In this document: positions 38,667 through 47,109 of the stretch, piece by piece | How positions within the stretch are numbered: position 1 is the first letter of the stretch | How the letters are laid out: the number at the start of each line of letters is the position of its first letter | Source of the DNA: Cerasibacillus quisquiliarum | Lineage (GTDB): Bacteria > Bacillota > Bacilli > Bacillales > Amphibacillaceae | Direction: 5' to 3' | DNA length: 64,000 bases | Assembly: GCF_014202495.1 (NCBI RefSeq) | Contig: NZ_JACHHA010000009.1 | Coordinates: 25,802 to 89,801, forward strand | The notes under the pieces: generated by a model | Database searches by the model: none | Seen by the model: only the letters and a program-made list of their open reading frames with translations | What the model was told of the DNA's origin: nothing | Translations under genes and position numbers: made by a program

Positions 38667-40133
38667 GTGCGAAATCATTTCAGGAATAAGTTATTCGCCG
38701 TGATGATATTATTAGCTTGCTCTCTGTCATTTATGATATCAATCATAGATTATCAGCGGATGCGGTCACATACAGTTGAAAGTAATGTAAACCAAGTGAA
38801 TGCGATAGAAGATATGGTTCAGCAAACATTACAAACTGTTGAAAAGGTCAACTATTATTATAATGATGAATTGGCTGAACAAATGAGGAGAGCTTCAGTC
38901 CAATTGATTGAGAAGTATGAAGAAAATCCTGATTTTTCCACATGGGATTTTCAAGCATTAAAAGAGAAATATCATGCTGATATTTACATTATTAATCAGT
39001 CAAATACGATCATCTATAGTAGTTTCTTACCAGATATGGGTCTTAACTTTAATCAGTGTTGTAAAAAGATTGCCAAAGTATTAGAAAACAGACGAAAATC
39101 TGGTGAGTTTCACCATGATGGGATTGATCTTGAACAAAAAACAGGCCACGTGAAGAAATATAGTTATATGGCAACGAAGGATAAAAAATACTTGATACAA
39201 CTAGGTGTGCTATTGGAAAATAAAGCTGTTTTTCAAGAATTTGATTTTCTTAAAGCGAATCATGATTTAGCACAGAAATATCCATCTATTGAAGAGATAA
39301 ATGTTTTAAACATAGCTGGAAAACCATTTGGTAAAACATTGTCGGGAAAGTGGTTGACGGCTGAAAGAAGAGAAGCATTTAATGAAGCACTTACTTCAGG
39401 TGAAAAGATAGAATTAGAAGGGGAAAAGGATCAGAGACAAGTCATATATCGTTACGTACCTTACAAATCAGAATATGATTACGGAACAACCCAACAGAAA
39501 GTCATAGAAATTATTTATAATCAGAGTGTCATAGAGTCTACTTTAGAACGGAATAAACAAATATTTTACATCCAGTTATTTATTATTTTAACTGTTACGA
39601 TTATGGTTGCATTTGTTATTTCTAAATGGATGTCTCGACCGATGTATTTGGCATTTCACGATAGTTTGACAGGTTTAAAAAACAGAGCCGCTTTTGATGA
39701 GATGGCACGTGAGGCATTGGATACACATGAAAAACTTGCTTTATTCATGATTGATTTAGACCATTTTAAAACAGTCAACGATTGCCTTGGACACGATTCG
39801 GGTGATCAATTATTAATAAATGTAGCTAAAACAATTAACAAAACGGTCGATAAAAAAGGAGAGGTTTATCGTTACGGCGGTGATGAATTTCTTGTTGTGC
39901 TGTATGTTAGTGATAGAGAAATAGTAAGTAATATGGCAAAACAATTACTTTCCGCTATTCAGCAGGCTATAAATGAAACAAATTCATTAGCAGCTAGACA
40001 TGTTACCGCGAGCATAGGCATTTCAATGAGACCAGAACATGGTAGAGATATTCAAACATTGTATAAAAAAGCTGATATTGCCTTATATCAATCCAAAGCT
40101 AAAGGTAAGGCACAATATCAAATATTTGATTAA
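38667..40133 (+). CDS. Membrane GGDEF protein (probable sensor diguanylate cyclase)
   Basis: A 488-residue protein: transmembrane helix ~10-28, extracellular sensor ~29-300 (helical start, then a Cache-like part; ADIYIINQSNTIIYSSFLPD), helix ~305-322 and a GGDEF domain ~330-488. The active-site motif is intact (YRYGGDEFLVV, residues 404-408), with DLDHFKTVND metal and nucleotide residues, so c-di-GMP synthesis is plausible. The RxxD inhibitory site five residues before GGDEF is absent (DKKG there). GTG start after AAGGGGTGGG. First of three same-strand genes with cheX and a chemoreceptor, 46 bases before cheX. Confidence 0.9.
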   Translation: MRNHFRNKLFAVMILLACSLSFMISIIDYQRMRSHTVESNVNQVNAIEDMVQQTLQTVEKVNYYYNDELAEQMRRASVQLIEKYEENPDFSTWDFQALKEKYHADIYIINQSNTIIYSSFLPDMGLNFNQCCKKIAKVLENRRKSGEFHHDGIDLEQKTGHVKKYSYMATKDKKYLIQLGVLLENKAVFQEFDFLKANHDLAQKYPSIEEINVLNIAGKPFGKTLSGKWLTAERREAFNEALTSGEKIELEGEKDQRQVIYRYVPYKSEYDYGTTQQKVIEIIYNQSVIESTLERNKQIFYIQLFIILTVTIMVAFVISKWMSRPMYLAFHDSLTGLKNRAAFDEMAREALDTHEKLALFMIDLDHFKTVNDCLGHDSGDQLLINVAKTINKTVDKKGEVYRYGGDEFLVVLYVSDREIVSNMAKQLLSAIQQAINETNSLAARHVTASIGISMRPEHGRDIQTLYKKADIALYQSKAKGKAQYQIFD

Positions 40134-40179
40134 GACATGCTCTGTTCAACTGTAGAATAAAACTTAAGGAGACGAATGC

Positions 40180-40644
40180 ATGACACAGACTATAGAAAAA
40201 AATGCTCTTATAAAAGAGTTATTAAATGGCACACTGGCTTCCTTAGAAAAAGTCATTTCCCTACCATACAATATTGTGCATACAGAAGCACTAAAACAAT
40301 CTATCCATTTACATTTTGGTGTATTAATCGGCATTACAGGACAAATGAAAGGTAAGTTAATCTTAGCTGGGGATAAATTAGTGTTTTCTTCGATCGGTGA
40401 AGCTATGTTTCAAATAAAAGTGGAAGAAGAGATGTTACATTCATTTAGTGGTGAATTCGGCAATATAGTTGCGGGGAATTTATCGACTGATATGATCACA
40501 AAAGGTATAAAAACAGATATTACAGCCCCTACGATTATGGAAGGGAGTACGACATTAACAGGGTATCGTAATGGCTTAAAAGTGACAATCTTATTTTCGG
40601 GTATTGGAGAACTAGATGTTTACTTATTAGTTGATGAGGGATAA
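40180..40644 (+). CDS. CheX-like chemotaxis phosphatase
   Basis: A 154-residue protein of the CheC/CheX family. SGEFGNIVAGNLST holds the ExxN catalytic pair Glu92 and Asn95 used to remove phosphate from CheY. The single ExxN motif and dimer-type layout fit CheX rather than CheC. AAGGAG precedes the ATG. It lies 37 bases before a soluble chemoreceptor gene, and no other che gene is in the window. Confidence 0.85.
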   Translation: MTQTIEKNALIKELLNGTLASLEKVISLPYNIVHTEALKQSIHLHFGVLIGITGQMKGKLILAGDKLVFSSIGEAMFQIKVEEEMLHSFSGEFGNIVAGNLSTDMITKGIKTDITAPTIMEGSTTLTGYRNGLKVTILFSGIGELDVYLLVDEG

Positions 40645-40681
40645 AGTTAAATAGGTTAAACATTGGGGGAGACAAATATAA

Positions 40682-42415
40682 ATGGCTATTTTTATAAATC
40701 GACCAAAAAATAACTGGCATGAATACTTAAATTTCTCTCAGGATACAAATATGAATCAAGTTAATATTGAGATGAATAAAAGGTTGAGTTTTTTGGGTAT
40801 AAATGACAAGACATTGCAACATATTAGCGATGCAGCTGAAATCATTTCACCTTATTTAACTGAAATCGTAGATACGTTTTACGAAACAATTACATCTTAT
40901 GAAGAGTTACAACAATTAATTCATGAACACTCAACTGTTGAACGTCTAAAACAAACAATGATGACCTATTTAGAGCAATTTTTGCGAGCGGAAATCAACC
41001 ATGATTACATTAAGTCACGCCAAATGATTGGAAAGGTACATAGTAATATCCATTTAACATCACAACATTTCACAGCGGCATATCAGTTAATCGTTCAAAT
41101 GATGACAACTATTATTATGGAGAAAATGTATCATCGTTCTGAGAAAATGATGCAAATGGTGCTCGCGATTCAAAAGTTAGCTGCTTTTGATGTCCAACTC
41201 ATTGTTGAAGTTTATACACAAGCAACGGTGAAGCAGTTCTTATTTGGTATATCTGACTTATTAAATTATACAACTCAGTTAGATACATCACGTGAACTGA
41301 TTAATAGTATGAATAAGCAGAAAGAAGAGACATATAGTGTAACTGCTGCTACTGAAGAAATGACGGCTTCGATTCAGGAAGTGGCTCATCATGCTGTTAC
41401 TGTATCTGAAGGAACAGATGATGCGGTACAATCAGCAGTTCGAAGTAAACGTGTTATTAATGAATCATTAGAAGGAATTCAACAAGTAGGTAAGGTCTAT
41501 GAGCAAGTTGTTAATAGAGTGAGTAAGCTTGATCAGGAGATTGAACATACAAAAAATGTTGTTCATGTCGTTCGAGAAATTGCTGAGCAAACAAATTTAC
41601 TAGCTCTTAATGCGAGTATTGAAGCAGCTAGGGCTGGTGAGCACGGAAGAGGATTTGCAGTAGTCGCTTCTGAAGTTCGTAAGTTATCTGAACATACAAA
41701 AGAACAGATAACCCAGATAACATCGAATATGGAATCATTATTAGAAGTATCTCATGCTGTAAATCAAGAAATTAAAGAAACGGAAAAAATGGTTAATCAA
41801 AGTGTTGTTGGTGCAAAGACAGCGGGTGATGAACTAGAAAAAATTGTAGAAGCTATTCAAGGCATTAGTCATGAAATTTCCCAAATTGCTGCTATGAGTG
41901 AGGAGCAGACAGCAGCAATCCAGGAAATAACCGATCGTAATACTGTTATTTCCGAACTTAGTGATAAATCACAGACGATTGCAAGCGAAACAGCTAAAAC
42001 GATTTTAGATTTAAGTAAGAAAATGGAAGCGAATCGAAGAAGTTTCTTTAACAAAAATATAGAATTTGAACATAAAGATATTATTGAGTCTGCCATAACA
42101 GATCATCTCCTTTGGAAGTGGCGTATTTATAACATGCTGATAGGCATTGAAGATTTAAAAGCAGAGCAAGTTGGTTCACACGAGGCGTGTAATTTAGGTC
42201 GCTGGTATTACGGTGATTTACCAGAACAAATCAAAAGTAAACCCGCGTATAAAGCTCTTGAAACGCCTCATATAGCTGTCCATAATTGTGCCCGAAAAGC
42301 AGCAGAATGTTATGTTAGGGGAGATGTATTAGAAGCCCAACAAGCTTTTGAGCGATTACAAGATGCGTCACAAGAAGTCGTTACCTTATTAAAACAATTG
42401 AAAGAGCAAGTATAA
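40682..42415 (+). CDS. Globin-coupled chemoreceptor (HemAT-like) with C-terminal CZB zinc-binding domain
   Basis: A 577-residue soluble receptor without transmembrane helices. Residues ~15-185 form a sensor globin: the proximal heme ligand is His120 in [10 protein letters not shown] (His123 in B. subtilis HemAT) and Tyr67 in DTFYETI matches the HemAT pocket Tyr. Residues ~200-450 are a methyl-accepting signalling domain with the hairpin tip [35 protein letters not shown] sequence. Residues ~470-577 are a CZB domain: His475 (TDHLLWKW), Cys503 ([10 protein letters not shown]), His530 and His534 ([11 protein letters not shown]). HemAT normally ends after the signalling domain (about 430 residues), so this is a heme plus zinc receptor. 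ATG start after GGGGGAG; terminator follows. Confidence 0.92.
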   Translation: MAIFINRPKNNWHEYLNFSQDTNMNQVNIEMNKRLSFLGINDKTLQHISDAAEIISPYLTEIVDTFYETITSYEELQQLIHEHSTVERLKQTMMTYLEQFLRAEINHDYIKSRQMIGKVHSNIHLTSQHFTAAYQLIVQMMTTIIMEKMYHRSEKMMQMVLAIQKLAAFDVQLIVEVYTQATVKQFLFGISDLLNYTTQLDTSRELINSMNKQKEETYSVTAATEEMTASIQEVAHHAVTVSEGTDDAVQSAVRSKRVINESLEGIQQVGKVYEQVVNRVSKLDQEIEHTKNVVHVVREIAEQTNLLALNASIEAARAGEHGRGFAVVASEVRKLSEHTKEQITQITSNMESLLEVSHAVNQEIKETEKMVNQSVVGAKTAGDELEKIVEAIQGISHEISQIAAMSEEQTAAIQEITDRNTVISELSDKSQTIASETAKTILDLSKKMEANRRSFFNKNIEFEHKDIIESAITDHLLWKWRIYNMLIGIEDLKAEQVGSHEACNLGRWYYGDLPEQIKSKPAYKALETPHIAVHNCARKAAECYVRGDVLEAQQAFERLQDASQEVVTLLKQLKEQV

Positions 42416-42425
42416 TTCTTCTTCA

Positions 42426-42471
42426 TACGGTGTACAGTTGGAATATAAACTGCTACGCCGTTTTTTTATAG
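42426..42471 (+). terminator. Terminator of the GGDEF-cheX-receptor operon
   Basis: ACGGTGTACAGT and ACTGCTACGCCGT arms (one wobble, one bulge) around a nine-base loop, followed by T7. Confidence 0.75.
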
Positions 42472-42539
42472 TTATAAAATATTGAAACATTTTTGTGGAT
42501 ATCATCGTATATAGTAGTAGGACGCCCATGGAGGAGATA

Positions 42540-43115
42540 ATGGTGAAGCGATTTCTAAATAAAATGAAGCGAGCAGGTCAACACGATATACAGCAATCCT
42601 ATTCTTTTGAGGACAAGCTTTTTTTTAGAAAAGGTGATGACTTATCAGTTGTGAATCAAGAAGGCCATTTAATGGGATATATTATTCGTACATACGATCC
42701 AATTGATTTACTGCATTATGATATGACTAAAAAAAGCATTTATTCCTTTCAAGATTGCAATGGTGAAATGATTTCATCTGTTGGAGTAAAAAGACGAAAT
42801 GGTTTAGATACGAAAGGAAACGAGTATCTTTTTCAAGATCATAAACAGGCAGTGACGTATAGTTTGCAAAAACAGAAGATGTCTTTAACATTTCGTGTGA
42901 AAGGTCATATAAATGATTGCTTTTTTGAGATGGCTGAGGGTCATTTGAAAGAGGAACTAATATGTAGATCTGAAGAAAAAATGTTCGCAGTCATTCATTA
43001 TGATAATAGCTCATATAAAGTGGAAATAGAAGTATTATATCAACCTCACTCTTCATTAATTCATCCGTCATTTTTGACATTAATGTATTGCATTTTCCGT
43101 ATGGAAGGAAAATGA
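42540..43115 (+). CDS. Hypothetical protein
   Basis: A 191-residue basic protein I do not recognise. Visible: a basic N-terminus (MVKRFLNKMKRAG), predominantly beta-type segments with repeated short strand-turn pattern (LFFRKGDDLSVVNQEGHLMG, YSFQDCNGEMISSVGVKRR), and no membrane helix. The strand pattern faintly recalls tubby-like/LURP-one beta-barrel proteins, which I cannot confirm. GGAGG at 42530-42534 suits ATG 42540 or GTG 42543; an upstream GTG at 42495 precedes the ribosome binding site and is rejected. Confidence 0.6.
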   Translation: MVKRFLNKMKRAGQHDIQQSYSFEDKLFFRKGDDLSVVNQEGHLMGYIIRTYDPIDLLHYDMTKKSIYSFQDCNGEMISSVGVKRRNGLDTKGNEYLFQDHKQAVTYSLQKQKMSLTFRVKGHINDCFFEMAEGHLKEELICRSEEKMFAVIHYDNSSYKVEIEVLYQPHSSLIHPSFLTLMYCIFRMEGK

Positions 43116-43295
43116 TAATAGACTATTAGAGAAGGTTATGAACGCATGGACGTTAGGAAAATAACAGCAAATGGTTAAGAAGGCAGCCTAACCTTTTAAG
43201 GAAGGATGGGGTGCTTTTGATTTGTGTATCTGCTAAATTGAGTGTTATCGATTATAATGAAAGGAGATACTATTTTTTTAAGGAGAGAGCATGGC

Positions 43296-44150
43296 ATGAG
43301 TGAAAAAAGAGGTGGCAGTCGATTAACGTACAAACAAATAAAGGCATTCATCTTAATTATACCGACTGTAACGGTTGGTTTATGGGAATATATTCGTCAC
43401 GAGTTTTTACTACCTTATATTTCGATGGACTTAGGAAATTGGTTAACACCGATTATCGTCTTAGTTGTCACCTTTACATTGTTAACACGCTTTTTTAAAA
43501 AAATGGAGTGTATTCAAGAACAATTAAAGGCAGAACGTGCTGAAAGAGCTATGCTAGAAGAAAGAGAACGTATTGCTAGTGAGCTTCATGATGGGTTGGC
43601 GCAATCACTTTTTCTTTTATCTATAAAGATTCAACAACTCAATCAACTAAATGTAAAGGAAGAGGAGCGAGAATTATTTGAAGAGTTAAAACAAACGATT
43701 CATCATATTCATGATTATATCAGGCAAGGGATACATCATTTAAAAGTACCAACACAAGCTTTAGAAGAACCTTGGGTTGATACAGTTCATAAACAAATCG
43801 ATGAATTTGAAAGAGATACGTCTATCCCAGTTACTAAGCAGATTACAATTCAGGAAGATCATTTATCCACACGGGAAAAGGTAGAGCTCACCGCTTGTAT
43901 CGGTGAAGCATTGATGAATATTCATAAACACGCAGATGCGACAGAAGTTAACATTTACTTTATAGTTAACTCTGATGAGAAAACACTTACGATTCGTGAT
44001 AATGGAAGAGGATTTAAAGAAGAGGATTTAAATAAACAAGGTGGTTATGGCTTAAAGATGATGCGTGATCGTTGTGAGCGAATCGATTGGACGATGAATT
44101 TACAGCGATTAAGGAATGAGACAGTCCTTACTTTATATCGCTCTATTTAA
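43296..44150 (+). CDS. NarL-type sensor histidine kinase (HisKA_3)
   Basis: A 284-residue kinase with two close N-terminal transmembrane helices (residues ~15-30 and ~45-64) and almost no outer loop, so it probably senses a membrane or cytoplasmic cue. HisKA_3 motif ERERIASELHDGLAQSL with His98; ATPase motifs ACIGEALMNIHKHADAT and DNGRGF. ATG at 43296, ten bases after AGGAG; longer upstream frames lack a site. The response regulator follows 13 bases later. Signal and regulon unknown. Confidence 0.88.
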   Translation: MSEKRGGSRLTYKQIKAFILIIPTVTVGLWEYIRHEFLLPYISMDLGNWLTPIIVLVVTFTLLTRFFKKMECIQEQLKAERAERAMLEERERIASELHDGLAQSLFLLSIKIQQLNQLNVKEEERELFEELKQTIHHIHDYIRQGIHHLKVPTQALEEPWVDTVHKQIDEFERDTSIPVTKQITIQEDHLSTREKVELTACIGEALMNIHKHADATEVNIYFIVNSDEKTLTIRDNGRGFKEEDLNKQGGYGLKMMRDRCERIDWTMNLQRLRNETVLTLYRSI

Positions 44151-44163
44151 GGGGGAAATGAAA

Positions 44164-44820
44164 ATGGAAGAACAAATTCGCGTTCTTATTGTTGATGACC
44201 ATCCAATGGCGAGACAAGGTATTCGTGAAATATTAAAAACCGATGCTGTTTTCAATATAGTTGGTGAAGCTGAGACGGGTGAAGAGGCCATTGAATTAGT
44301 AGCAGACCTTATGCCGGACTTGATTTTAATGGATATTCATTTACCAGGTATGAGTGGTTTAGAAGTAACACATTATATTAAAAGTCATTATCCATATGTC
44401 AAAATCGTTGTTGTGACAGTTTCTGATGATTTTACACATTTATTTGAAGCGATAAAAAATGGTGCACAAGGGTATTTATTAAAAACAGTCCATAATGAAA
44501 CATGGGTAAACTATTTAAAAGCAGTTGCTAAAGATCAAGCGCCTATTTCTAAACGATTAGCAGAGCAGATGCTCCGGGAATTTACGAGTCATCAAGAGAG
44601 GTGTGACGTGGAAGGTGATCAGCTTTCAAAGAGAGAACGTGAAATCCTAACATGGGTTGCGCAAGGCTATACGAATAAGGATATAGCTATTGGATTGGAG
44701 ATTTCTGAATACACCGTTAAAAACCATTTAAAAAATTTGTTCCAAAAATTACATTTAAACAATCGTGTGCAATTAGCTAAATATGCTTATGAAAAGGGAT
44801 ATGTAAAGGGAGCAGACTAA
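44164..44820 (+). CDS. NarL/FixJ-family response regulator
   Basis: A 218-residue partner of the upstream kinase. Receiver with Asp57 (LILMDIHLPGMSG), Lys in LLKTV, and a LuxR-type helix-turn-helix in the last 65 residues (LSKREREILTWVAQGYTNKDIAI, quoted in part). The ATG at 44164 is eight bases after GGGGG (44151-44155); nearer or upstream starts have no usable spacing. Confidence 0.9.
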   Translation: MEEQIRVLIVDDHPMARQGIREILKTDAVFNIVGEAETGEEAIELVADLMPDLILMDIHLPGMSGLEVTHYIKSHYPYVKIVVVTVSDDFTHLFEAIKNGAQGYLLKTVHNETWVNYLKAVAKDQAPISKRLAEQMLREFTSHQERCDVEGDQLSKREREILTWVAQGYTNKDIAIGLEISEYTVKNHLKNLFQKLHLNNRVQLAKYAYEKGYVKGAD

Positions 44821-44927
44821 AGGGCTCTCGTCTGGTAGCATGTCTTATAGGTGACTTTAATGATGTTTAAGTCTTATCGGTTCGACTTTCTTCGAGTTAC
44901 TCTTCTTTTGAACATGCAAAAATTAAC

Positions 44928-44965
44928 ACCGTCCATAAGTCAAAGGACATTAAGGACGGATTTTT
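44928..44965. terminator. Bidirectional terminator between response regulator and nosF
   Basis: ACCGTCC and GGACGG arms with a T7 run on the plus strand and ATTTTT on the minus strand, between convergent genes. Confidence 0.65.
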
Positions 44966-45676
44966 TTATGTTAGATTTAGAACCAAATGTTGAAATGTGT
45001 TGTAAAGTCCGTCCTTTTGATATTTTTCAATGGGTCCAGAGCTAATAACTTTTCCATCATATAAAAAGATAATGTCATCGGCAATTTCTTCAGCAACATG
45101 TAAATCATGTGTTGAAAAAACAACCGCTTGTTCTCGTTTCTTAGCATCTAAAATCATGTTTCCAAATGATTTGACCCAATAAGGATCAAGACCATTGGTT
45201 GGCTCATCAAGTACGATCAACGGTGGATTCGTAAGGAGAGCTTGGGCGAGAAGCATGCGTTGTCGCATACCTTTAGAAAATGCTCCCATTGATTTATTAA
45301 GATGCTCTGTTAATCCCACTTGTTTTATGATTGCATCAATTCGTTGTTGATCAACGCCCTTTAAATCAGCATAAAATTTAATTGTTTCTTTAGCTGTCAC
45401 AGCTGATTGAAACTGAAAATCATCAGGCATATAGCCAATAGATTTAACATATTGTTTTTTATGTGATTTTTTAGTCATACCGTTTAATGTGATCTCACCT
45501 TTAGTCGTTTGCGTTAAACCGACAATCATTCGAATTAAAGTGCTTTTACCTGCACCGTTACCACCACAAAGAGCAAGAGCGCGTCCGCTTTTTAGCTTAA
45601 AAGAAATTGGCTGTAAAATTGTTTTTCCTTGAATCGTTTTTTCTACTTGTTCGACATGAAGTATCGTGTCACTCAC
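44966..45676 (-). CDS. nosF: NosF-like ABC transporter ATPase
   Basis: A 236-residue ATPase with Walker A CGGNGAGKSTLIRMIVGL (near residues 27-44), signature FSKGMRQRMLLAQALL and Walker B LIVLDEPTNGLDP. With NosY it forms an ABC complex that, with NosD, serves Cu-site assembly of nitrous oxide reductase in denitrifiers. GTG start at 45676 with AAGGGAT; the reading frame overlaps nosY by eight bases. Last gene of the nosDLYF cluster. Confidence 0.85.
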   Translation of the reverse strand: MSDTILHVEQVEKTIQGKTILQPISFKLKSGRALALCGGNGAGKSTLIRMIVGLTQTTKGEITLNGMTKKSHKKQYVKSIGYMPDDFQFQSAVTAKETIKFYADLKGVDQQRIDAIIKQVGLTEHLNKSMGAFSKGMRQRMLLAQALLTNPPLIVLDEPTNGLDPYWVKSFGNMILDAKKREQAVVFSTHDLHVAEEIADDIIFLYDGKVISSGPIEKYQKDGLYNTFQHLVLNLT

Positions 45677-46490
45677 GTTGATCCCTTCTTTCCCAAATAA
45701 GTGCACCTAAGCCAATGGTTACGGTAATCCAAATGATAACAACAACAATAAAAACAGGGGTGCCAAATGAGCTATTCACCCAAGTGACCCATTGATTATA
45801 TTCAGGTCCGAACACCGATCCTGCACCTATTTTCATCATTGCGAAGATCCTAACTAATTCAGCTGGATTCATAAATGTGCTAACTTCTATAATTGTATAT
45901 AGCATCGAATAAGGAAGAATACTTAATATACTAATGAATAACAGTGGCCAAATGATGACCGTAATAAACCAAATGCTAATGCTGCCGATCAATGCTTGCC
46001 AACGGTTATTTACTAAAGCGCCAATTGCAATAGCGATACCTAAATAGATGAGGACGAGGACACTTGAGAATATCCAAAAGAATATAAGAGTGCTGAGTGA
46101 CAAAGGTTTTCCAAAGAAAAATGCGATACATCCAGTGACTCCAAAACTAAACGCAAGTACCGTTAACAAATTAATCGCTAGACCAATCCATTTTCCCCAT
46201 AAAAAGGACATTCTCGTTAAGGCGTATGTGGATAACAATCCCCAATGACCATTCTCTTTTTCAATGGCTACTGAAACACTCCCTAAGAGAAGGGTTAATA
46301 GTGGAAGTAAATATAAGGTCATATTCATCATTGTTCCTGTCATATCTGTATATCCTTCTGCTGATTGCACGCCAGATTGTAGTAATAGGATTGCCATTGT
46401 AAATAATGTAAATAAAATGAGAAAGGAATATGTCCAGGAGTTTCGAAAGCCGAGTTTAATTTCACGTTTTGCAACTGTAATTATATGCAC
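45669..46490 (-). CDS. nosY: NosY-like ABC transporter permease
   Basis: A 273-residue protein with six transmembrane helices and the short N-terminal amphipathic AKREIKLGFRNSWTYSFLIL start of ABC-2 type NosY proteins. VAIEKENGHWGLLSTYALTR resembles the conserved coupling segment. It begins 28 bases downstream of a large palindrome and 79 bases after nosL; the ribosome binding site (AAGGAC, 13 bases away) is poor. Confidence 0.85.
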   Translation of the reverse strand: MHIITVAKREIKLGFRNSWTYSFLILFTLFTMAILLLQSGVQSAEGYTDMTGTMMNMTLYLLPLLTLLLGSVSVAIEKENGHWGLLSTYALTRMSFLWGKWIGLAINLLTVLAFSFGVTGCIAFFFGKPLSLSTLIFFWIFSSVLVLIYLGIAIAIGALVNNRWQALIGSISIWFITVIIWPLLFISILSILPYSMLYTIIEVSTFMNPAELVRIFAMMKIGAGSVFGPEYNQWVTWVNSSFGTPVFIVVVIIWITVTIGLGALIWERRDQRE

Positions 46491-46517
46491 TATGCACCAG
46501 TCCTTCTACTCTAATAG

Positions 46518-46547
46518 ATTTACCCCTATGTTAACATAGGGGTAAAT
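46518..46547. promoter_or_regulatory. 30-bp perfect palindrome between nosL and nosY
   Basis: ATTTACCCCTATGTT and its exact inverse meet at 46532/46533. The ACCCC...GGGGT core recalls the G/C-tract operators of copper-responsive CsoR repressors, though with wider spacing. No T run follows on the minus strand, so a simple terminator is unlikely. Confidence 0.7.
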
Positions 46548-46569
46548 AGCAGTGATATGAACTTACCAT

Positions 46570-47109
46570 TTATTCATCATCTTCTTCATCATGTTCATCG
46601 TGTTCATCATGATCGTCATGGTCACCGTGATCTCCATGATCTTTCATATCCATGTTCATTTCCCATTTATGGTTCGCCAAGTCATCTGCTGTTAATAATT
46701 CACCTTTACCTTCTTCTTCGATTAATTTTTCAGCGTCTGCTTTCTCTTTGAAGCTGTAAACACCATAGGCCATCGGCGTTTCAAATTCTTCATGATAAGC
46801 AAATGTAGCGTCTTTTAATTCAATCCAATCTTGACTATTGTAGTCACGTACAAATTCTGCACCGATATCATCTTCGCCATTTTCATCTTTCCATTCATGT
46901 AAGCAACCAATATCATCAAACTTTAGCACTTTCCCATCTTCAAGAACAATTTGTGTCGCGTGTTGATTGTCAGGAACAACCATACTACACACGTCACACG
47001 TATCTGTTTCTTCATCAATATCTTCCGCTTGATACTCTTTAGAACCACATGCAGAAATGACTAATGTTAATGCCGTTAAAATCATTAAAAATAAACGAGA
47101 TTTTTTCAT
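46570..47109 (-). CDS. nosL: NosL, copper-binding lipoprotein
   Basis: A 179-residue lipoprotein (lipobox LVISAC, Cys21). CDVCSMVV (Cys38, Cys41, Met43) is the NosL metal-binding motif; FDDIGCLHEW and AYGVYSFKEKADAEKLIEE are also family features. It delivers Cu(I) to nitrous oxide reductase in known systems. The last ~23 residues are a run of His, Asp, Glu and Gly (repeats of DHGDH and DEHDEH), an unusual acidic metal-binding tail. Start overlaps the nosD stop (ATGA). Confidence 0.9.
   Translation of the reverse strand: MKKSRLFLMILTALTLVISACGSKEYQAEDIDEETDTCDVCSMVVPDNQHATQIVLEDGKVLKFDDIGCLHEWKDENGEDDIGAEFVRDYNSQDWIELKDATFAYHEEFETPMAYGVYSFKEKADAEKLIEEEGKGELLTADDLANHKWEMNMDMKDHGDHGDHDDHDEHDEHDEEDDE

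Noticed and set aside
43242..43295. Longer N-terminus of the NarL-type kinase
   Set aside because: The upstream start has no suitable ribosome binding site, whereas AGGAG lies ten bases before 43296.
46557..46751. Plus-strand His-rich open frame
   Set aside because: It is the reverse of the His/Asp-rich tail of nosL; composition explains the open frame.
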